DNA of 64,000 nucleotides from assembly GCF_014898815.1 (NCBI RefSeq), contig NW_026515482.1, positions 2,666,001-2,730,000 on the forward strand, written 5' to 3'. Of the stretch, positions 9,380-19,299 are shown piece by piece. Source of the stretch: Panonychus citri (Eukaryota; Arthropoda; Arachnida; Trombidiformes; Tetranychidae). The notes beneath the pieces are model-generated. The model was not told the DNA's origin. It made no database searches and was given only the letters and a program-made list of their open reading frames with translations. The position numbers were made by a program, and so were the translations under genes. Within the stretch, counting starts at the first letter, position 1. Every line of letters begins with the position of its first letter.

Positions 9380-10421
9380 GTTATTACTTTTCTCTTCATT
9401 TTTATAATCGCTAAAATTATATTTACGTTATTAAATCACTTTTATTTTCTTCTCTTTTACTTTCCCTCATTTTCCTTTTCTCTGTCTACACTTTTTCTTC
9501 TCTTTCGCATCAAAATTCCGTTACCATGGTAACTGTTTTTTTCTTTTCTAAAAAATCACCAACAACATTTGAAGATTTTTTTTCTCATTTCAATCTTTTA
9601 ATTGTTTACTTTTAAATTGTTCTTTTGTTTAATTCATTAATTGTCTACAATTATCATCACTTTCCTCAATTAAAATGTGATGTTCTATTAATCAATTGGA
9701 CCCAAACTTAAATTGGATCCAAACTCTAGGTGATTTATTTTTCTTTCTCCAATGTTAACTGTATATTTATTTTTCTAATTTCTTCGGTGTTTTCTTAATT
9801 GTCTGTGAATTGTAAATTAATTCCGATGTTCTTTTTTCTCTAACATCATCAATGGTTAATTTCTTAATATTCTTGATTGGTTCTTTTCTCTCTTTCTCTT
9901 ACTCACAATTACATTATTTCGATAATGTCGATTGTTTGTAATTGACTTTACCCTTGTTCTTCCATCAACCTTATCATAAACATTTTACTGTTATCAGAAT
10001 TTCTCAATCTTTCTCAATCTTTGCAATCATATTCTTTTACTTTTCTTTTGTACCTGTTCTCTGTTTTCTCTTTTCTCTTTTCTGTCCATCTTAATCCTAA
10101 ATTTTCTTCTCTTTTGAAAATATCAAGATAATAACATTAATTCTTTGTTGTATTTCTTTTCCTACTTCACAGATCTCTTGTCTCTTAAATAATCCTCGGT
10201 GTTGAAATTATCAAAGGCTAAACATTTGGTGGATGATTGTTTTTGTCTTTCCAATCGCAAAATTTGTATAAACCGCTTACTTCAATTGATATTATTTCAT
10301 CTTTTTTTGATTATTATCAACACTTCTATCCATTGGATTAAAGTGTTTGTTTACTAGAAGAACAAGAAAACCATAATCATTAATCATCAGTAAATTGAAG
10401 AAGAAGGAGAACAACAATAAC
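9380..10421 (+). repeat. Copy of the 1-kb block found upstream of the BED/hAT-like gene
   Basis: This block matches 18033-19104 almost base for base over about 1.04 kb in the same orientation, with a few small indels. For example, the second copy has an extra CCCTTTACATTGTTCA stretch. Landmarks in both are TTACCATGGTAACTG, 'GGTGTTGAAATTATCAAAGG' and the final 'GAAGAAGAAGGAGAACAACA'. In the second place it leads into the 5' region of the gene at 19300. Here it leads straight into truncated F-box copy F. The original is probably the one at 18-19 kb. Confidence 0.85.
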
Positions 10422-10444
10422 TGTAACAATAATTGTGATTCTAA

Positions 10445-10982
10445 TTGTTGGATGTATATTTACATTTAAAACAATGTGATGGTGAGTATTCTTGGTATTT
10501 TGATGCTCTAGACTGTTCATCTTACAACCATATCTACACGAATGACCCGAGCTTACTTGAGAAGGTGAATGTTACCAAATCTAAAGGTGAGTTAATTGTT
10601 TTTAAGAAGAAAATATTTGCTAATTTATTCTGAAATTTACTAGTTTTTGACTACAGAATTTACTGGTTATAAACAGTGTATGTGCAAGGCTACGATCAAT
10701 GTTTTATCGACTTCGAACACGTTGATCGGATTTAAGGGTAAATCTCCATGTCACAGAGTTGATGCTTACGATTGTTCTCGCGGTGTTCACATCGATGAAA
10801 TAGTGCAACATTGTGGTAATTTGGAGTATCTTTCGTCGGAATCGAAACCTTTTATTAGGAGTTTTTTCTTCACATTTGGAGACAATTTGAAACACTTTGA
10901 AGCTTTGGTAGATCTCTCAAAATTTTCTTTGTACCCAGGGTACAGTTCTACCGATTCTTTTGCAAGAATAATGGACAAATAA
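10445..10982 (+). pseudogene. F-box-family copy F, lacking the F-box and truncated at 3'
   Basis: Homology to the family starts in exon 2 ('VYLHLKQCDG') right after the duplicated 1-kb block, so the F-box exon is missing. The next piece encodes 'SSYNHIYTNDPSLLEKVN', ends at a GTGAGT donor near 10588, and is followed by an exon from 10644 ('CMCKATINVLSTSNTLIG', 'CGNLEYLSSES', 'DLSKFSLYPGY'). At about 10975 the sequence leaves the family and enters the unrecognised gene fragment, with a stop at 10980-10982. Exons 5 and 6 are absent. Both ends are therefore breakpoints, and a normal protein is unlikely. Confidence 0.8.
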
Positions 10983-11260
10983 TGAAAAAGTCAAAGAAGA
11001 TCAGGCGACAATTAGAAATTCAATCAAGCCAAGAATCAAGACGAATCCTCTTTCTAACAAGGTTTGAAATACTCTACAATAAAAGAGCTACAATTATCAT
11101 TTACTAATCCAATTTTTCTCAACAGATTATGGTTACACCTAAAAAAGAGGATCAATCATTTGAGAAACAACAATCAGAGGAAATTGGCAAATAATAAGTT
11201 ATTGGAGTTTTACTGGATCCAAATAATCTAAATCTTCAAAAAACTTGATCGAGTTTTCAA
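10977..11260 (+). pseudogene. Unrecognised gene 3' end (copy 3 of 3), fused to copy F
   Basis: Starting at the junction AATAATG/AAAAAGTCAAAG, the sequence follows copy 2 (6600-6860): exon, intron of similar length, then an exon with 'MVTPKKEDQSFEKQQSEE'. One base is lost relative to copy 2 within AATTCAATCAAGCC, and an early stop (CAAATAATAAG) ends the last exon. It is a decayed fragment of the same unknown gene. Confidence 0.45.
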
Positions 11261-12045
11261 GATCAACTGCTATCCATTTGTATTGCCTTTTGAAATGATC
11301 AATCCTCATTTGAATCGTTTGTCTTACATTGTATATTAATTAAAACCAAGATTCGATAATAAAAAACGGACATTAATTATTACTCAACCTGATAGATTTA
11401 CATTATGTATTTTAATCCCAATTCGAGATGAGTTTCGATTTAGCCATATTCTTAGATTTTGTGAAAAAAACTTTTACATTTACATTGATTTATAATATTA
11501 TTTTATTATTTATAGTATTATTATTATTATTAATATTAACACCCCAACAAGTAATTCATTTTTAATTTTTTTCTAATATTTGCTCAAATTTCATCGGTGA
11601 ATGTAATTGAAACAGATCGTAGATGATCAATCTCAACCACTTGAATTTCGCGGCTCAAATCTCGGGCTTAAAAGCCAAAGATTAATTAAGTCAGACCTCT
11701 CATATTAACAAAATTAGTTCGTAAACAATTAATGTGATTGGTCAAAATAAGAATAAAAATGCGAAAATTTAAAATAATTTAATTTCCAATGGAAAAGGAT
11801 TGAGGACGAAACTAAAATACAGTAGATGACAGGATTTTGTTCAAATATGAGAGGTCTGACTGTAGCTTACTCTTTGGCAAAGAGTCTTTGCTAAAAGATC
11901 TTAATTGTATGATTGTTTACCCTTTGATCACCATCACAGTTGATTGTTTTCCAATTACTCTTATGTTGATTATTTTCATGCAAGTTCATTTATTTCAAGT
12001 TTTAGTCTACCCCGATTCTCAATTGATTATCAGTGATTTGTGACA
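11261..12045. other. Intergenic; duplicated 5' flank of F-box copy D
   Basis: No coding region is seen. From about 11600 the sequence repeats flanks of copies C and E, and from about 11690 it matches the region upstream of copy B, including GAGAGGTCTGACTGTAGC. An AT-only run of TTA repeats lies near 11500-11540. Confidence 0.5.
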
Positions 12046-13656
12046 ATGCAATTAAATGATTTACCTGAAGATTGTTTATTGTATATATTTGATTATTTTC
12101 CGGAACTTAAACAACTTCACATTTTGTCGACAGGTAAAAGAATATTTTTATTCTTTTCTACTGAAAAAGTTCAATTGAAACTCATTATTCTTTTTACATT
12201 TTGATGGACAGTTTGTAGTGGATGGAACAATTTGATTAAAAGAAGACTGGAAAAAGTTCAATATTTAAATTTGGAAGAATCTGATGGTGAGTTATCTTCA
12301 TGTCGATAATTGAAAAGGTTAAATCAAGTTTGTTTTTCTCTATTTCTAACAGAACATTCTTGGCATTTTAAATTTAGAGAATACCCATCTCACCCTCATA
12401 TCTACACCAATGACATTAAACTACTTGAGAGAGTAAATGTTTCAAAACTTTTACCAAATCTTAAGGTGAGTTGATTATACACATGTAGGAAGAAAACGTT
12501 TGCTAATCCATTCTGAAATTTACTAGTTTTTTACAACAAATCATTACAATGGTTGGCAGTGTATGTGCAGAGCTACGATCAATGTTTTATCGACTTCGAA
12601 CACGTTGATCGGATTAAAAGATCGATCTCCATGTCACAAAAGTGACAGTCGCAATTGCTCTGATGGTATTCACATCGATAAAATAGTGCAACATTGTGGT
12701 AATTTGGAATATCTTTCGTCGAAATCGAAACATTTTATTCGGAGTTTTTTCTTCTCATTTGGAGACAATTTAAAACACTTTGAAGCTTTGGTAGATCTCT
12801 CTGGATTTTCTTTGTACCCTGGAGCTACTGATTCTGTTTCAAGATTAATGGCGAAAATGCCAAATCTGGAAACTTTGACTTTGTTATGTGAACCTGAAAG
12901 TAATTATTAATATTTTGATTTTCCCAATAAGATTCACGTACTAATTTTTTTTCTCTAATAATTAGTTAAAACTCGTCATTGGCCTATACCGAAAATAAAT
13001 TTGAAACAGCTCAAAATTCTAACATTTTACATGAGATTTAGAACTTTTCAAGTTTTATCTCTTTTCCCCGAATTACCAAGTCTCTACTTACGAATTGATA
13101 TGCTAAAAAAAGCCAAAACTTTTACTACTTCCGATATTCATCCGAGTGTCCAAGATTTGGTGATACGAATCGTAAGTCCTCTTTAATCTTTTATTTGCCT
13201 TGGTTTTATTATTAACTGTTGACACTTTCTATCATACAGGACAATTTCTTGATTGATTATCAGTACGATCGCGATTTCAAATACCCGCAGCTATTTAAAA
13301 GTATTTTGGCTAAGTTTCCTAATTGTAAGAATCTTATGATCGATGTTGCCTACGAATTCATAAATAATAAGTTGATGATCGAGATAATTGAAGTGTTACC
13401 CAATTTGAATCTATTTGTTCAAAATGTTTATCAAGCCTTAGATGATAGGAAAGATCCAGATTACTTTAATTCAGTCGATAGACATTTCAAGACAACTGGT
13501 CGTAGAATCGCTATCTACTTATTTAAGAACAAAGGATTTGGACGAATCATTCGGTACTCATTGAATGAAGATGTTGCCGGTCCTTTCAAAACCGATAATC
13601 AGTTCATTCATAAGTATTTCCGCTGTGGAAAAGATTCTTATCCATCAATTTTCTAA
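12046..13656 (+). CDS. F-box/LRR-like protein, copy D (intact, 423 aa)
   Basis: Six exons, 12046-12133, 12212-12286, 12353-12465, 12527-12899, 12966-13171 and 13240-13656, give 1272 nt and 423 aa with all borders GT-AG. The N-terminal F-box begins MQLNDLPEDCLLYIFDYFPE. Leucine-rich-like units follow ('CGNLEYLSS', 'MPNLETLTLL', 'FPELPSLYLRI', 'FPNCKNLMI'). The C-terminus is nearly the same as copies A and B. Intron 2 (12287-12352, 66 nt) is needed, because it contains an in-frame TAA at 12307-12309. The likely role is SCF substrate receptor; the substrate is unknown. An inverted glycerol kinase fragment follows at once. Confidence 0.85.
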
Positions 13657-13734
13657 TCTGGAACAAAGATAATCAATGAATAAACAAAAAGAGAATAACA
13701 TTTCACCAAGCAAATTATCTGCATTATTAATATT

Positions 13735-14720
13735 TATTATAAAGAATCATTTGCGGTCATTCCTCTGTCAACCTTTAATCCTGAACACAGAGGTTTCATT
13801 AGAGCTAAAATACATGTATCTGTCGTTTGGAAAGCGACACTTTCCAACATCGCTCGGAGCAAGCGAGATTTTTGAGTAAATTGAGAGAGACCAATGAACA
13901 AACCACTTGCATTGAGATCCCAGTAAGGTGCAAATAGACCTTGAAAAGCGGGTACAAAATAAATTTGTCAAACTTTGGATTTCATTGAAATCGTTAATTA
14001 AACCCATATTGTCTCGAAGCCAAACCATTGAGGCCCCAACCACAGCAATACTGCCTTCCAATGCATAAACAGCGGGTTTTCCATCAATTTTGTAGGCCAC
14101 CGTTAATATTAGTGATTTTCTAGCTTCAGCTGAAACTCCGCTCAGAACTTTTTTCACCGAAAGTGAGCCTAAATTTTGTAAAATGAAACATCCAGTTCCA
14201 TAAGTACTTTTAATCTGACCAGGAGAGAGACATTGGTGACCCACTAAAGCTGAATGCTGATCACCAATAACCTAAAGCAATTTAAGAAAAATATTATACA
14301 ATTAGACAGAAAATCACAAAATATTGAAATTAACCAACTTACACCAGTGACAGGAATCCCTTGTAAAGAACCAGATTTGATTAAACCAAATTGTGATGCT
14401 GACGATTGCATTTTAGGTAAAATTGATACCGGAATCTTGAATACTTTTCTGTTGTAACAATTAACAGATAAAAAAAACGGATATTAGTAAAATGCAAATA
14501 ATCAATCAAAAAGTATGAAAGGTTAAATTTGATTTTGTTTGTTCAACTTGCTCAGAATTAACGTTCGACATCATGATGCCTTGTCTCAATTTTGAGGAAA
14601 TTGAAGGTAAACATAATCTTGATTAACAATTTAAACTACTCACTCGCAAAGATAATGATCCCACTCAAGTGTCTCAATGTTCATAAGCAAAGTTCGACTC
14701 GCATTAGTAACATCGGTCGT
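13735..14720 (-). pseudogene. Glycerol kinase gene fragment (D), longest copy
   Basis: Read on the minus strand, this follows the functional-looking locus from the end of GK exon 3 (about 26716) through intron, exon 4, intron and the large exon to about 27729. A clean block encodes '[17 protein letters not shown]', '[18 protein letters not shown]' and 'FIGLS'. There is an in-frame deletion before 'YFVPAFQG' and a short insertion (ACATGT) near 13812. This copy keeps CTCTCTC at the place where the main GK gene has CTCTC, so it preserves what is probably the original open frame. It lacks the 5' and 3' ends and cannot make an enzyme. Confidence 0.85.
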
Positions 14721-15610
14721 TCATAACCTAACCTATTCGACAGCAATACCTATGAAACTCAGAAAATTTCAATTTACTTTAGGCAAATTCTGCAAAAACA
14801 AAGGGATTAGTTTTAATGTTTACTTAAAGGCTTGGCGAGTTGACACCGAACTGACACCGAACCGAGTTGACACCGAACCGAGGCTTAGTACTCGTCTCTT
14901 AATCCTGCCTCGAAGTGAGATCTCGAGGCGATTACCTGAGATTTAAGCCATTTAGAAAACAGCCGAATAGAAAATCGCCAAAGTGGTTTAAGCCAAAAAG
15001 ATTTAGGCCAAAATTGATAAACTAATTAATAATTTACTGAGAAATTTTCACAGGTATTTCTTGATTCATTTATGATATTGTCTTCATTCAAATCGTTTCA
15101 GTCAATTTCTCAATTTATTCTTTTGGCTATTTTGAGTGCTCACCCTCGAGGCAAGTTCTCACGATGAGATCTCAACGCCAGCTCTTCCCTCTGAGTCCTC
15201 GTAGGGTTAAAGTCTCTCTCTTGCTCACTAATTGTTTACCAATAAAAACCCTCTGTAAACACTAACATGACCAATTTTTCAATTGATTGTTAAAACTTAC
15301 AAAAATTCGTTAAATTAATTTCCATTGTCCATTGGATTTAATTGAATGTTTACTTCTTCAAATGATCATCTTACAACGATTAGTTACTAATCTAATCTAG
15401 TTTTTCTGGTTATTACATTTAAATGTAAATTGTGTTATAAATTTTTTTCCAATATTGATTCAAATTTTATCGGTGAATGTAATTGAAACAGATCGAAATT
15501 GATTACCTTCAACCATTTGAATTTCGTTGCTCAAATCGTGTTATTATTGTGATTCTTATTGTAGGATTAACCCTTTTACTTGACGTTTTTGTCAACAAAG
15601 GTTTGTGGCA
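14721..15610. other. Intergenic; short direct repeat and upstream flank of copy E
   Basis: No gene is recognised. A small direct repeat of CGAGTTGACACCGAAC occurs at about 14838-14882. The region is a little more GC-rich around 14880-14940 and 15140-15210 than its surroundings, which may mark a degraded fragment of another gene. From 15470 the flank resembles those of copies C and D. Confidence 0.4.
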
Positions 15611-17188
15611 ATGGAATTGAATGATTTACCTGAAGATTGTTTATTGTATATATTTGATTATTTTCCGAATCTTAAACAACTTTTGAGTTTGTCGACAGGT
15701 AAGACAATATTTCTACTCTTTTTCATTCTAATTGTTTTCTACTGAAATATTCAATTGAAACTCATTATTCTTTTTACATTTTGATGAACAGTTTGTAGTG
15801 GATGGAACAATTTGATTAAAAGAAGACTGAAAAAAATTCATTATTTACATTTGGAAGAAAATTCGAGTGAATTGTCTTTATGTCGATCATTGAAACGGTT
15901 TAATCGAGTTTCTTTTTCTCTATTTTCAAACGAATTTCGGTCTTTTAATTTTCAAGAAAATCCATCTTACAAGCATATCTACGTGAATGACCCGAAGTTA
16001 CTTGAGAAGGTGAATGTTTCTAAACTGTTACCAAATCTTAAGGTGAGTTGATTGTTTCTAAGAAGAAAACATTTGCTAATTCTGATGTTTACTAGTTTTT
16101 ACTTCAAATTGCACTGGTTATAAACAGTGTATGGGCAAAGCTACGATCAATGTTTTATCGACTTCGAACACGTTGATCGGATTTAAGAGTGAATTCCCAA
16201 GTCACAGAAGTGATGTTTGCAGTTGCTGTCGCAGTGTTCACATCGATGAAATGGTGCATTATTGTGAAAATTTGGAGTATCTTTCGTCGAAATCGAAACA
16301 TTTTATTCGGAGTTTTTTCACCGGATTTGGAAACAATTTGAAACACTTTGAAGCTTGGATAGATTTCTCTGAATTTTCTTTTCACTCTGGAGCCATCGAT
16401 TCTTTTGCAAGAATATTGAGAAAAATGCCAAATCTAGAAGCTTTGTCTCTGTTATATGACCCTAAATGTAATTATACTGATTAATTGAATTACATTCACG
16501 TACTAATTTTTTTCTCTTATATTTAGTCGAACCTCTTAAAGGGCCTGCACCGAAAATGAATTTGAAACAACTCAAAATTGAATATATTGACAACATTGAA
16601 TCTTCAACTCTTCAAGTTTTATCTCTTTTCCCTGAACTACCGAGTCTCTACCTGAATATTGTGTCTTCAAATGAAAACGAAACTTTTCCAGCTTCCAGAA
16701 TTCATCCGAATGTCCAAGATTTGGCATTAGAAATCGTAAGTACTCTTTATACGTTTTACTCTATTTCATCTCTAATTGGCGTTTCCATTTATCTACAGAA
16801 CTTGTCATATCGTAATTTAAAGTGTAACCCTGATATCGAATACTCAAAACTGTTCAAAAATATATTGGTCAAGTTTCCTAATTGCAAGAATCTTATGATT
16901 CGACTTTACGAAAGATGCATAACTAATAAGTTGATGATCGAGATAATTGAAATGTTACCCAATTTGAATCTATTTGTTCAAAATGTATATCAACCTTTAG
17001 ACGATATTGAAGATCCAGTTTACTTTAATTCAGTCGATAGACATTTCAAGACAACTGGTCGTAGAATCGCTATCTACTTATTCAAGATCAAAGGATTTGG
17101 ACGAATCAGTAGATACTCGCTGAATGAAGATATTGCCAGTCCTTTCAGAACCGATAACCCATTCATTCATGAGTATTTCCGTGGTTAA
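15611..17188 (+). pseudogene. F-box/LRR-like gene copy E, one 1-nt frameshift; one intron absent
   Basis: Exons 15611-15698, 15792-16042, 16096-16467, 16527-16735 and 16799-17188 sum to 1310 nt, one short of an open frame for about 436 aa. Exon 1 is a normal F-box (MELNDLPEDCLLYIFDYFPN). Exon 2 is a single 251-nt open exon: the segment corresponding to intron 2 of copies B, C and D (about 15867-15930) is coding here and has lost the GT/AG borders. The missing base is at the start of exon 3 (TTTTTACTTC against TTTTTGACTAC in copy F), which shifts the frame until a stop. The rest is clean and diverged from the other copies ('SRIHPNVQDLALEI', 'NILVKFPNCKNLMI'). The last intron (16736-16798) is 63 nt and open in frame, so retention would be tolerated. 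Confidence 0.8.
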
Positions 17189-18032
17189 GGACATTCATCA
17201 ATTTTCTAATCTGGAACACAAGGGCAATCAATTACATTACCATCTTAAAAGTCAACGTTAACTGTAAATGTAAATTGTGATTTAAATTGTCAATTATGTC
17301 AGAATCAAGTGCGGCCGAAAAGAAAACCAGAATTGTACAATTAAGTGATGCCGTTGAGGCCTTGAGTTTATCATTATTTTTCGGTTCTAAATCAATCGAA
17401 CCCAAATCAATATACAGATACTTAAATGTACTATTATATGAGAGTAAAAACTTATAATCACAATAATAAATAAAGAGCAAAAAACATGAAATGTTTCTTG
17501 AGAAAAACATAATCACTATGATACTCGTTTCACCTTGGAAAATATAATAGCTTATAAAATATGAAGTTCATGTATAAATGTTAAGTGGGCAAGCTGAAGA
17601 GGAAGAAGAGAATAAAAAGAAAAATAAAAACAATTATTGAAAAAGAACTAGAAATAAATTAAATGAGAAGAGAAAAGAACAATAATCAAAATTGTATTAC
17701 CAACACATGGAAATGGCTTAAAGTCAACGATGGAATATTTTCCAATGGGTAATATTCACATATACCATGTAATCTTGTTAATCCTTTAATCCCAAACAAT
17801 CTGTTCCATTACCGGTGAGGTAATGATGTTAATCAAGTGAGAAAACAATTAGAAATTAAAAATTTAACATGGTCAACACAAAAGTATAAATCAAGTCACA
17901 AGAAAAAACAAAATGGTGTCAAACTGTTGATCCTTTGGTTACACTTTCCAAGTTGGCGAATTGAACATTTTCCATTGTATCTTCATCTTAATCTTCTTTG
18001 ACTCTTGTAGTAATTATCGTCTTCATCTAACT
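17189..18032. other. Intergenic between copy E and the duplicated block
   Basis: AT-rich, with one short open frame at 17296-17457 listed separately. Nothing else can be supported. Confidence 0.4.
17296..17457 (+). CDS. Possible small or partial protein, 53 aa, unrecognised
   Basis: An ATG opens a 53-codon frame beginning MSESSAAEKKTRIVQLSDAV and ending ESKNL. The amino-acid mix (charged start, then amphipathic leucines) looks more protein-like than the background, and it may be the first exon of a duplicated gene. There is no family match that I know, and no second exon is visible. Low confidence. Confidence 0.2.
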   Translation: MSESSAAEKKTRIVQLSDAVEALSLSLFFGSKSIEPKSIYRYLNVLLYESKNL

Positions 18033-19104
18033 GTTATTACTTTTCTCTTTTCTCTTCATTTTTATTATCACCAAAATTATATTTTCGTTATTAAATCACT
18101 TTTATTTTCTTCTCTTTTACTTTCCCTCATTTTCCTTTTCTCTGTCTACACTTTTTCTTCTCTTTCGCATCAAAATTCCGTTACCATGGTAACTGTTTTT
18201 TTCTTTTCTAAAAAATCACCAACAACATTTGAAGATTTTTTTTCTCATTTCAATCTTTTAATTGTTTACTTTTAAATTGTTCTTTTTTTAATTCATTAAT
18301 TGTCTACAATTATCACCCCTTTACATTGTTCACTTTCCTCAATTAAAATGTGATGTTCTATTAATCAATTGGACCCAAACTTAAATTGGATCCAAACTCT
18401 AGGTGATTTATTTTTCTTTCTCCAATGTTAACTGTATATTTATTTTTCTAATTTCTTCGGTGTTTTCTTAATTGTCTGTGAATTGTAAATTAATTCCGAT
18501 GTTCTTTTTTCTCTAACATCATCAATGGTTAATTTCTTAATATTCTTGATTGGTCCTTTTCTCTCTTTCTCTCACTCACAATTACATTATTTCGATCATT
18601 TCGATAATGTCGATTGTTTGTAATTGACTTTACCCTTGTTCTTCCATCAACCTTATCATAAACATTTTACTGTTATCAGAATTTTTCTCAATCTTTCTCA
18701 ATCTTTGCAATCATATTCTTTTACTTTTCTTTTGAACCTGTTCTCTGTTTTCTCTTTTCTCTTTTCTGTCCATCTTAATCCTAAATTTTCTTCTCTTTAG
18801 AAAATATCAAGATAATAACATTAATTCTTTGTTGTATTTCTTTTCCTACTTCACAGATCTCTTGCTCTTAAATCATCCTCGGTGTTGAAATTATCAAAGG
18901 CTAAACATTTGGTGGATGATTGTTTTTGTCTTTCCAATCGCAAAATTTGTATAAACCGCTTACTTCAATTGATATTATTTCATCTTTTTTTGATTATTAT
19001 CAACACTTCTATCCATTGGATTAAAGTGTTTGTTTACTAGAAGAACAAGAAAACCATAATCATTAATCATCAGTAAATTGAAGAAGAAGGAGAACAACAA
19101 TAAC
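18033..19104 (+). repeat. Upstream block of the BED/hAT-like gene (duplicate of 9380-10421)
   Basis: This pyrimidine-rich 1.07-kb region ends about 200 bp before the start codon at 19300 and has a near-identical direct copy at 9380-10421. It likely holds the promoter and 5' untranslated sequence of the downstream gene; no coding frame of note is present. TTACCATGGTAACTG at about 18180 is a perfect palindrome around CCATGG and is kept in both copies. Confidence 0.7.
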
Positions 19105-19299
19105 AACATTGGAAACTACAACACAACTATTACTACTTTTTGTGTCTTTTCTGTTTATCTTCAAGAATCGTCTAGAAATTGATTAATCATCTGTTCGCCG
19201 TTTTTTTCTTTTATTAATTGCTAAAATTATCCTGTTCATTTAAACACAAATTAAAAGCTTCGTACCCTCACAACTCAAACGTACAAATTAACTACATTT

